From Epiperipatus broadwayi (Eukaryota > Onychophora > Udeonychophora > Euonychophora > Peripatidae): 64,000 nt of DNA. Below the pieces are notes generated by a model, which ran no database searches, was not told where the DNA came from, and saw only the letters and a program-made list of their open reading frames with translations. Made by a program: the position numbers and the translations under genes. Shown one piece after another: positions 10,104 to 20,300 of this stretch. How positions within the stretch are numbered: the first letter of the stretch is position 1; every line of letters starts with the position of its first letter. Location of the stretch: assembly GCA_028023455.1 (NCBI GenBank), contig JAQFVV010012395.1, forward strand, positions 2,478,001 through 2,542,000, read 5' to 3'.

Positions 10104-11690
10104 TGATCTACTGCAGGATGAAAATCCAAGTTTAATCTATTTCTTCATTCCATAGTCTCTCTTCACATCACACCATCAAACTTTCTTATTTCATCCGTCC
10201 ATTTCACATATGGTGTTTATTTTAAGCGTTTACAATCTCTTGAAATTCAATTTAAAATTTTAACTGTTCGTATATTATCTTCTCTTCTAGAATTATGTTC
10301 AGTACAAATTTCTCTCTTAAATTTTTAATGGTATCAGAGATACTTGCATGTTCTCTAACCATGTATTTCATTTTAGATCTCATCTTATTATTCTTAACAT
10401 ACATACATCTCTCCATACTTTGTTGAATGGTCTAAAGGCTCTGTATGTTTCTGTTAAGAGTCCATTTTAGATCCATAATTGTGCCTCTATTAAAAATCCA
10501 AATTTTAGATCCACATATAGAAACTGATAAAACATAGTTATCTAAAACCTTTTTGTTCAAGCATTGACATATTTTTTTTTAATACTGTTATTTCTACCGA
10601 AAGTATACCATTCAAGTTTGATTCTACGATTAATTTCAGCCACTATATTTTCATCTGTTTGTAGTTGTTAACTTCTAATTCATGATTACCAATTTTTATT
10701 TTTCTCAGAAAATCCATTAAACATTATTTTAATCTTTTTTAGGATTTATGTTTAGTCATATTTTTAGATTTTTATTAGATAATTATCATAAGATTTCTTG
10801 AAACTGTGAAGCATTATTTGCAAAACAGAATCGTCTGCAAAATCTAAATGATTTAAATAATCTCTATTTATTTTTAATCCCTTAGTTTCTTATTCTTACT
10901 CACAAAATATTTTTTGTAAAACTGCTGTAAAATTTTTTGGAGATATGTAATTACCCTACCCTGCACTATACTCAATATTAATCTTCTTAATATCATTTTG
11001 TAATCTAATTACTGATATTGTATTTTGATAACTATTCTTCAGAATATGACATTATCTAGGTCTAAATATACTGTTGAAATACTTATAGAATTAAATACCT
11101 TTTCAAAATCTATAAACTCAAAACATGGTAATTCATATTCATTGACTCTTTTCATAACTTCTCTCAATACTTGGATGCAATTCACTGTATTAAATGCACA
11201 TTTGAATCCAGCTTGTTTTTTTTTTTTTTGGTTGGTTAGAATTCAAAGTTGGCTATAGATGAGTTGTAATTGTATTGCTAAAGATTTTGTATAGAGCTAA
11301 TGGAAGATTCATAAGACTGTAATTTCTAATATCTTCTTTATCATTTTTCTTAAATATCAATATTAGTATTGCATTTTCCAATTACCTGGTACACCTTTAT
11401 CATTTTGACATTTGGTATTTAGCTTAGCCAATAATTTTTATATTTCTCCATCTGTTTGTTTTTAAAAAAATATCAATAATAATTATATCATTTCCTAGAA
11501 CCTTTCTTTAGAGATTTAATTGCTTGTGTTCACCCCTTCATTTAAAATACTTGGCAATTCAGAAGATGTAATAATTGTAAGGGATATTTTAATTCCTTAT
11601 AGAACTCTTCCACACATTTCATGATATCATTTTTTATTAATAAGTTTCATTTATTATTAATAACTTTCCTTTCAAGACCCAGGATTTTGT
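10104..11690 (-). pseudogene. RTE-like LINE relic, 3' and RT part
   Basis: On the - strand this is the 3' part of an RTE/BovB-like non-LTR retrotransposon. The RT catalytic motif FADDSVL is readable at about 10820-10841 (FADD codons at 10830-10841), followed by an FANNAS-type sequence. The 3' terminal region at 10104-10260 (CTGCAGGATGAAAATCCAAG on the + strand) reappears at 57220-57360 in the same orientation. The 11300-11600 part matches 57430-57670 and 59500-59730. The element continues at 12690-13640 after an interruption. Stops and frameshifts are frequent. Confidence 0.75.
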
Positions 11691-11699
11691 TATATTCTA

Positions 11700-12690
11700 A
11701 AGAATATTTATAAAAGTGCAATAACAACAATTAGTTTACATAATGATACTAGGAAGATTAACATTGAGAAGGGTGTATAACAGGGTGACTTAATATCTCC
11801 AAAACTTTTTATAGTAGTGCTGCAAGAAATATTTTGTGGATTAAAATGGGAAGCTAAAAGGAACAAAAGTAAATGGAGATTATTTAACTCATCTAGAATT
11901 TTTCCGATAATGTAGTTATTTTTGCAAATAATACTTCAGAGCTTCAGGAAATGTTGCAAAGTTATTAGATGAAAATAAGAAAGTATGTGTAAAAGTAAAT
12001 GTTAAAAAGACAAATAATATTCAGTGGATTTTCTCAAAAGATGAAAATAAAAAATGATTATGTTGAGTTAGAAGAAGTTAACAACTACAAATATCTTGAT
12101 CAGATTATTACTACAGATGGAAACATAATGGATGAAATTAATCATAGAATTAAACTTAGTTGGAATGTTTTTGGTAGAAAGAACTTAATACTAAAAGGAA
12201 ACATGCCAATGTGTTTGAAATAAGAAGGTTTTTAATAAATGTGTTTTATCAGTTCTTACTTATGGATCTGAGACTTGGACACTTAACAGAAGAGTAATAC
12301 AGAGACTTCAAACCACTCGAATTATGGAGAGATGCATGTTAGGACTAACAGGAAGAGATTGAAGATGAAATACATAAGTAATAGAACAAACAGGTGTTAT
12401 TGACATCATTGAAAAATTAAGAGACAAGTGGAGTTGGACAGAAAATATTGCTTGAATAGATGATAATAGTGAAAGTTATAATCTTAAACCGGATTTCAAG
12501 AGATTGTGAAAGATCTAAAAGAGACCACATGTGAGATGGGTGGATGAAATAAGGAAGTGCACGGGGGTGATGTGGAAAAGAGAGGCTAGAAATCAGAAAA
12601 GATAGATTTTAACTTGAAGAGCCCTTTATTCTGCAGTGGATTGATAATGGTTAAAAATGTTGATGATGATCAAGAAATTGTTTTACATTT
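11700..12690 (+). pseudogene. RTE-like LINE fragment, opposite strand, nested
   Basis: On the + strand, translations run from RT (GV-stop-QGDLISPKLF near 11775) through a degenerate catalytic motif. FADD has become FSDN near 11900. ANNTSELQ, YKYLDQIITTDGN (12089-12127), LTYGSETWTLNRR (about 12250-12290) and PHVRWVDEI (about 12520-12550) follow. It is 5' truncated, starting inside RT, and reaches the 3' end near 12690. It separates two halves of a - strand element of the same type. Confidence 0.78.
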
Positions 12691-13640
12691 TTATCACTTC
12701 TATTCCCTTTTTTGTGTTATTTTACATCAATCTTTTCTTCATAAATTGTCTTATCTCATTAGAAAATATTTTGGTAAATTGCTGCTTTTTTGTGCCAGCT
12801 GACTTTTTTGCAGGTCTGAATAGAGTAACAATTATAGTCTTACTAATTTTAATTCATGTCTAAACATTCTCGAAATTTGTTAATATTTTTAAATAATTTG
12901 CAAATTTTAATTTATTGGAGTGTTTCTGAAGATTAGCCATATCAATTATTAATACTATCTTTCTTAATAATTTTTATCTTCTTAGTTTTGTATTAATATG
13001 TATCTTACATCTCACTACTCGATAATCATTTCCTATATTGAATCTATTAAAAATATTAAAATCTTGAAATACATGTTTTCCATTATTCCATTTAGCATTT
13101 TTCTCGAACAAAGAATTGTTAATATAAAAAAAACTACAAGTCTAATCTCTCATTTCTGTCACTATAATCAAATTTATCTATTGCACTTTCATCTTTCGGT
13201 CTGATCAAAAACATTTTGTGTAGCCATATAAAAGTCCTTTATTTTTTTTAACACAATATGAACATGAAGCATAATTCTGAATTATCTGCATTTGGTATTT
13301 TCCATTAATTTGACTAACTAATATTGCCACTCTCTTTGATAAACTAAAGTTTATCACTTTTTATTATAATGAATCTTACTCTAGTTGTACTTCAAGTATT
13401 TGTGCTTTTATAGTAAAAGGCATGACCACTTTTTAAATCAATGGTCCCTTTACTTTTTCTTTTAACTTCACAAAAGAAAGCAATTTCCCATTTTATATTA
13501 ACTTTTTTTTCCCAATTCATGCAATCTTTCTTCACTTAAAATTGATCTGATCCACAGAAATAGATATCTGAATATGAAATGGCAGTCTGAATTTTGCAAT
13601 CAGTGAATTCATAACATTTTTAATCTTTGGCCGCTGGCTG
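12690..13640 (-). pseudogene. RTE-like LINE relic, linker and endonuclease part
   Basis: This stretch aligns by eye to 57950-58330 and 60340-61300, the linker and endonuclease regions of two other - strand copies. Shared runs include AAAATATTTTGGTAAATTGCTG/AAATTTATTAGAAAATTGTTG and GAAATACATGTTTTC/GAAATACATATTTTC. It is best read as the 5' half of the copy at 10104-11690, separated by the + strand insertion. No usable ORF remains. Confidence 0.65.
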
Positions 13641-13649
13641 CTTCCTTAG

Positions 13650-15185
13650 CTAATGACTTTACAATGTTTATGAATAAGGGCCATAATTTATTTTTGTCTG
13701 AGTTGATTATAAATATCTGTATTAAAAAAAGATGATTCACAAGGACGTTTATCCTGCCTTCAAGACTACTCAGTTGTTTTTCAATTAAATGCTAGCAAGC
13801 AATTAAGAAAAAAAAACCTTAATGTTTCTTGATCTTAAAACTTTGAGGTAAAAAAACCAATAAACTTACTACTCTGGTTATTGCATGTTAGTGAATAGGT
13901 CATCCATGTTTATTTATTATATGAATAATGACATAATACCAACTGAAATGATAATATGAATTGTTTACACATGAGGTATTTGTACTGCTGAGTTGAGGCC
14001 TTAATTGTATAACTTGTAATTTGATAAATAGGAATAGTTCACTATATAGGAAAGGTTAATAAACTATATAGGAAGGTTAATAAAATTATAAATGCACTAC
14101 AGCTTAGAACTGCTTTCCACTAGGCAGGTCATATTCCTAGCACAAAGTCAGATTTGTAAGTGAACAAACATAAATTAGTTAATATCCAAATTTATCAATT
14201 TATATATACCTCTTGCATGATAAAGCAACACATTATTTATTTATTGTATGTGTATTATTTGCAATAAACCACGCTTCTTTGAATTTTCTCTTTCAATCAT
14301 TGCACTCAATGCAAACTATTTATATATTAGGCGGATTGAAATTGTGACATGACTCTATCTCATTCTCCCAGAATACTGACTTTATATTAGGGTCTGTTTG
14401 AGCATGCTTATATATATATTTCTGCTGCACTAACCTAGGGGCGCTATTGGCACGGGATTCACCAAAATAAATTGCATTGTAAGTATGTTCATTAGACAAC
14501 AGTTTTGTAGATGATCTGGAGAGCTTGGTCTGGAAGCAAGTTATCTTTGGTATTATTTAATAATTGACTTAGATTGGAAAGGTCCTGAAACTAACATTGA
14601 ATTCTTTAGAGCAAATTGTTATTAATTTTCATGATATACCATGGTATAAATAGAAGACTAATACATGCATTAAGTTCAAAGGCCTGGTGTTTATTGTGGA
14701 ATAAATTTTTTTGAGGGATTTTATTAAACAATTATGATTATACTTTACCTTGACTAAATCTTTGATATCGTTTTGATATTATCTCTTGTGTCAAACTTGC
14801 AAAGTTTTTGGTTTCTGTGAAGGAAGCCAGTTAATTTTTATGAGGTGAGATTATGTATAAAAAGGTGAATAGCACCATGGACATTGAGTGGTTTAATGAT
14901 CATTTAAATAGTTTATTTCATCATCTAGAGTTTTATTATTTTGAATGCATCTTCATGCTCTATAGTCCAGACCAAAGATGGATAGCTGATTCCTAGTCTT
15001 TTCCTCAGCAAAAATCAACATACTGTCAACATAGCATATGTATAAAGGCAAGGTTGCTGTGGCAAAGTATATAATGAATTATTCCTATTTATTGAATTAC
15101 AAAGTATTAAGGAAAGACGTACAGTTTATGGATTTTATAATTGTTGTATTTAATGTGTGATTTATATATAAACACAAACTTGTGA
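13650..15185. other. Spacer with no gene recognised
   Basis: Only a short direct repeat is seen at about 14036-14087 (ACTATATAGGAAAGGTTAATAA, then ACTATATAGGAAGGTTAATAA). No coding or RNA signal was found. The RIOK3 promoter or a non-coding first exon could lie here or further upstream, but nothing in the sequence marks it. Confidence 0.4.
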
Positions 15186-15190
15186 AATAT

Positions 15191-15752
15191 GATTATATTT
15201 ATTAATATAAACAAATATACAATTGCATATATATATATATATATAATGTTATATCCTTGCCCAATACTGTTAGCTTGATATAGCGTTAGCTGCTATGCAA
15301 ATTAAAAGGAAATAACTTCAGGTACTCTTACAAGTTTATCTATGACTTCTAGCTGAACTGTGACAGCTTGCCTTGTGAGTAGGTATAATGACACTTCTGG
15401 CTGTTCTGTGACAGCTTCTCTCATGTCTGGTTTATGTCTAGCAGCTTTCAGTTCTACTGTAAACTTGTCTCACTGCTCAGCCATATAGGTGACATGTATA
15501 CTGCTGTTCAGCTTTGACAGTTGTCTGATCTTATCTTCAAATAGATTGATTATTCATGGGTAGATTCACTTCCACAATACAAACATTTGGATTTAATGAA
15601 CATCATTGCCCATTGGTTCATTCTTACCATTGGTCATATCATCTATTTGTATACCCATGGGTCAGAGTCGAAGAATGCTCAATCCGGTCAAGATAAGATG
15701 AAATCTAGATTAATTCATTATTTAAAGATAACGTGAGATATAACATTCTATC
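15191..15752 (-). repeat. Direct repeat flanking the second Ty3/gypsy relic, copy 1
   Basis: Bases 15191-15540 and the end near 15725-15752 match 16648-17022 in the same orientation, with many substitutions. Shared runs include GTGACACTTCTGGCTGTTCTG and CTCATGTCTGGTTTAT. On the - strand both copies encode the same unrecognised peptide (DKFTVELKAARHKPDM here, DKFTLELEAARYKPDM in copy 2). Copy 1 also carries an extra piece with a possible zinc-knuckle remnant (KCLYCGSESTHE near 15570-15605). Confidence 0.75.
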
Positions 15753-16640
15753 CCCTTAGTTAAAATTAGTCTTGAAGAATGTAATCATTCAGATGCTGCT
15801 GATGACATGTAATTCAACCTTAGCTAGTTTCTATGTCATCTGCTGTTTGAATCACCACAGCTTGTGATTCTTTCACTTTGGTCACAACTGCTGGAATCTC
15901 TTTGGTGGCTCCCTTGAAAGTTCAACATAGGACTTGAGCAATTATCTGATTTTTGCACTTTTACTTTTATGATTTACTTTAGGATTTAACACCAGTTTAT
16001 TAATGACTACTTCTGGATAGACTCTTTTTGAATTTATTTTTGTGTGTTGGTTCATTTTAATCACTGCAAAGTCTAATTGATTGAACCAGTAATAAATTGC
16101 TATATTCACCTGACAACACAACCAGAGGTTTTAGGCACTATATCTTGTTTGACCCAAGAGTGTTATCTGATTACAAGTCTTGATAGTGAATAATTGTTTT
16201 TCTGCTAGAATGCAGCTGATGTTTATTTTTCGTATTAAATATAGTCTACATATTTTTGACACATTGGACACTGTTGACCCGGTATCCAATTCTATTACTA
16301 CTGACATATCATTAGTAATAATTTTGTGTTTGAAAACCGAATCAATATCTTTGCCGCCATTTTTATAGGCTTAGATATAATTCAATCTTATTTTGTCTTT
16401 CTGGATTTTTGGAATGGACTCTTCCATTCTCTCATTAGCAACTTGTTGTTTTCTTTTAAAATGAGCAGCTTTTGGGTGACCAACACATAATATCTACACA
16501 CTGTACTTTAGTATGGACATTTAGTATGTGCATCTATTGATTCAGCACATCTATAACATTTTACTTGTTGCCTATTTATTCAGGCATTTTTATTGTCAGC
16601 TTGGTATTTATTTGTTCCAGTTTTCCGATTGTTTTTTTTT
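15753..16640 (-). pseudogene. Second Ty3/gypsy relic: gag zinc knuckle and protease
   Basis: On the - strand a zinc-knuckle remnant (KCYRCAESIDAHTKCPY, 16517-16558) is followed by an intact protease signature, VIELDTGSTVSNVSK (DTGS codons 16274-16285). Further on, PLVVLSGE resembles the protease C-terminus and the linker to RT. Stops interrupt the frame and the sequence ends before RT. The protease signature differs from that of the element at 2914-3186, so this is a second, unrelated family, similar to K02A2.6-type gypsy elements. Confidence 0.7.
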
Positions 16641-16647
16641 TTTTTTT

Positions 16648-17022
16648 ACAATTAATATTTATTAATATAAGCAAATATACAATGGCATATTTATTATAAT
16701 ATACTTTCATCTGATACTGTTGACTTGGCAGTTGTTATGCAACTATAAAATGAAGGGACAAGTTTATCCACCACTTCCAACTGTACAGTGATAGCTAACT
16801 TTGTGAGTAAGTACAGTGACACTTCTGGCTGTTCTGCGACAGTGCTCATGTCTGGTTTATATCTAGCAGCTTCCAGTTCTAATGTGAACTTGTCATTGCT
16901 CAACCATATAGTGGAAAAGTGTATACTACACTTTGTTGTTGTCTGACCTTATCTCCAAATGAATTGACTATATGTGGCCAGATCCTCTTCCATTATTTGA
17001 AGGTAAGGTGAGATATAACAAT
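16648..17022 (-). repeat. Direct repeat flanking the second Ty3/gypsy relic, copy 2
   Basis: Shorter partner of 15191-15752, lacking about 150 internal bases. The - strand open stretch 16694-16903 encodes MSNDKFTLELEAARYKPDM and continues QPEVSLYLLTK; the same peptide is seen in copy 1 with changes, so it derives from a once-coding repeat. It ends about 120 bases before the RIOK3 start codon. Confidence 0.7.
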
Positions 17023-17139
17023 AATTAAAAATTAAATTTGTGATAATAGGAAAAACCAAAACATGAAAGAAAGAATATCACATTTTACCTCTTATCATTT
17101 TCTATTTTATTCCATAATCATGTATTTTTATATTTCTAG

Positions 17140-17316
17140 AATGGATTCTGTAACTAGTATAAATGGTGCAGATTTGCAGACTTCGATTGCACGCCCAAAA
17201 ACAAATCCTTGGGGCATCAAAGATGTTCTTCCATGTTCATTAGAAGAAGTTATGAGTGAACAGTTAGCTCAGACATTACAAATTGATCAAGAAAGTTCAC
17301 TTCAAAAAGATTCTGG
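17140..17316 (+). CDS. RIOK3: RIOK3 exon 1 of coding part
   Basis: Starts one base before the ATG at 17141, directly after a polypyrimidine tract and TTTCTAG. The ATG therefore sits at the beginning of an internal exon, and an upstream 5'UTR exon is likely. It encodes residues 1-58 plus two bases of Gly59 (MDSVTSINGADLQ ... EEVMSEQLAQTLQ). The donor is GTAAGG at 17317. An in-frame ATG at 17063 would add 26 residues unlike any RIOK3 and would lie within the presumed intron, so it was not used. Confidence 0.92.
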
Positions 17317-20300
17317 GTAAGGAGAGAAAAAAGAATATTGTTATGCAACTAAAAATTAAATAATTATAATCAATTAAGAAGCTTAGTTTTTACTTCACTT
17401 ATGGTTCGTAATCTATATAAAGCGCTTGAAATGCACACGAAGCTTCTGAACGTGCTAAGCAATTATAAACTTTTAATATAGCTTCACGGTTATGTGTTTC
17501 AAGCGCAATATATAGATTATAATCAATTAAATAATCTATGCATATTTATATTTTATATCAGTATAATTAATTTTGTTTAGTAGATACAGATAATAAGCTT
17601 GTAAGTTATTATCATTATTTATCTTTCAGAAAAACGGTTTTTCATATTGTCTCACTTCTTTTTTCTTTTCCTGTTTTAACTCTTCAATTTTTTTGCTTTC
17701 CCTCTTATGCATTTTGCAGATCTTTCTAAGAACAAATCATGTTTTTCATTAACAAGCATTTTGTATTTAAAACTTAAACTTTATCCTTTTATTTTATATT
17801 TTTGTTTCTTTTCCAAAAGCCTCGATCATTTTTTTTTTGTATCAATTATAGATATCTTTTAAATATAAGTTTTGCAATATGGTTGTGTTCATTCTAAGTG
17901 AATGCAGAAATATACAATATGCATATACATGTTGAAATCTAATGAGACATGAATATATTAGCTGAAATAACTATATAAAAAGTAAGTCATATTACCCATC
18001 AATTAATTATCTTATCAACTAAAGATAAAAGTAAGCCATTCGCTTAATATCATCTTATCTGCCATTGATAAAGATGTTAGTCGTAATTGTTGTTTTTATA
18101 ATTAGTACATCAAAACTCCTCTGATTTCTAACTATCTAACTAAAATAACTAGATTAAAACAGGCAAAACTCACTATACGTATTGCCACATACAGCAAGCT
18201 AGAGTAATCAATGGATGCCAGAAGGCTTGTGCATAAAATCCCCATCTAGTGCCTACTCATCCAATATCCTCAGACTAGTTTCTGGCTTGTGGCCTTCATC
18301 AGTGAGGAGCCTTGGATCTGAAAATACTGCACCTAGATCTTAGAATCTAATGCACCCCTCTAGCAGCCACCTTTTATCTCCACTTAACTACAAAACTATA
18401 AGTCTTAAACTGAAAACACCTTAATATTTTCAATCCAAGCTCATTAACTTATATAGTCATATAGGTCTGAACTCAGTTCAGCATCTATACATTTTGGTAT
18501 CTTTGGTTCTTTAATAACCATAGGCAGGATTGGTTTTAAGCCAATAAACATCACATGATCACCATTTCTTATGCTTGCTTATAACTGTTATTAAAACAGG
18601 CAAAACTCACTATACGTATTGCCACACATAGCGAGCTAGAGTAATAACTGACGAAGGCCACAAGCCAGAAACTAGTCTGAGGATATTGGATGAAGGTAGA
18701 TGGAGATTTTATGCACAAGCCTTCTGGCATCCATTGATTACTCTAGCTTGCTGTGTGTGGCAATACGTATAGTTATTTTTGCCTGCTTTAATAACAGTTG
18801 TAAGCAAGCATAAGAAATGGTGATCATGTGATGTTTATTGGCTTAAAATAACGAGATTGTTATTAATTTTTTATATTACAGAAATTTTTAGTATTGAAAT
18901 GAGTATTATGTCTTCAAAATAATTGTTATGATCACTGAATTTATATTGTTGTGAATATTTATTTACTCAACAGAATTCTCACTTAGTACTTACTAACAAT
19001 AGGAAATTTGATTTAGTTTGAATTATAAACCTGTATTAGATATTTTATTATAAATGTCAAAATTTAATTAATATCCATGGTTTATGAATAATTCACTGTG
19101 ATGTATATGTGAAGTCATAATGCAGCTTGTCATCTGACACACTGCTATATTACTTTTGCCATGAATGGAAACAGAGAAGGGAAGGCAGTTTGGATGTAGG
19201 CTTTTAAAATATTTTAATAAAACAATATCTCATTTTCTTTGCTTAATCTACAAACTTGAATCAAAATTACACTTTTATTATCTTTGTTTTCTGTATGAAA
19301 AACATGGATTTAAAAAAATTGTATTTTACATTTTTTCTCATGTGGACTGATTGTTGATCATATGTATTGTGCCGTTATGGCATGTGCCACTACTTCATGT
19401 TCTAGATATACACTATAAATTTTTTATTTATTAATACAGAATCCCTGTGATTATTAAAATGTCTAGTTGTTGACTCCCTAATCTCTGTCTTACCTATAAT
19501 GACAACATATTTTTAATAGTTATAAATATAAAAGTAGAAAATAGTAATGATTTAATATAATTTATATTATCTTATAGGCACATAAGCTATTTGTTTAATA
19601 TTTTTATTTTCAAAAACATCGCTCAATTTTAAAAGAAATAAGTTTCCTCGCAATAGAAATTAAAATAACATTTTAATTTCAAGAGTAAAGCTATAACTTA
19701 AATTTATTTCATAAACATCTGTTTTATGCATACGCATTTCATAGGACTTAAATACATATTACACATATATGTGTATGAATGCGTTTAAGTATGTATGTAT
19801 TTACAAATAATATTAAAATAAGTGTTATTACAGCAATAACTACTTAATAAATTTTCATAAAACAGCCTCAAGCTAATCAGATATAACAGCAGTGAACCTC
19901 ACAATTCACTTAGAAACAAAGGAGATAACAAGCGGATTGTTAAAAAAAATAGATTTTTTTTCATTCTTTTAAAAAAAAATTACTTACACTTCTATATATA
20001 CAAATATTAAATCACCCCACATGACTAAGATATCCAGTACTGCCCTCTGTGAACTAATATATAAATACATTAGAGTTCGTATTTCAAAATAGCCAGCTCA
20101 AAATGGTAGCAATTTGAACTGTATGCTGTTAGATCTTAAATATTGAAATACGAACAAATTCAAACAAAGAACTTGAAATTTTAACAAGCAAATGATTTTA
20201 ACTTTTACTACAAACAAACATGTTTTACTATTATTATATGCAGACAAACTAAACATTAGTAATTTTAATCTTTAAATCACCTAACACAAATGTATAGAAA

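Larger units (their letters stand above)
18165..18850. mobile_element. Penelope-like terminal element with hammerhead ribozymes, fold-back
   Basis: A roughly 165-bp unit (left end at 18165, read outward on the - strand) is repeated inverted. Left arm 18535-18645 pairs with 18748-18850, sharing CACTATACGTATTGCCACA and the AGCAAGCATAAGAAATGGTGATCATGTGA stretch on opposite strands. An additional direct copy of the left end lies at 18165-18212. The unit carries a hammerhead ribozyme at 18259-18317 and a partial copy at 18648-18691. Hammerheads in pseudo-LTRs are characteristic of Penelope-like elements (known family knowledge). No Penelope RT or GIY-YIG domain is seen, so only termini remain. Confidence 0.65.

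Noticed and set aside
17063-17140. Upstream in-frame ATG for RIOK3
   Set aside because: The extra 26 residues (MKERISHF...) are unlike RIOK3 and lie in what reads as an intron ending in TTTCTAG.
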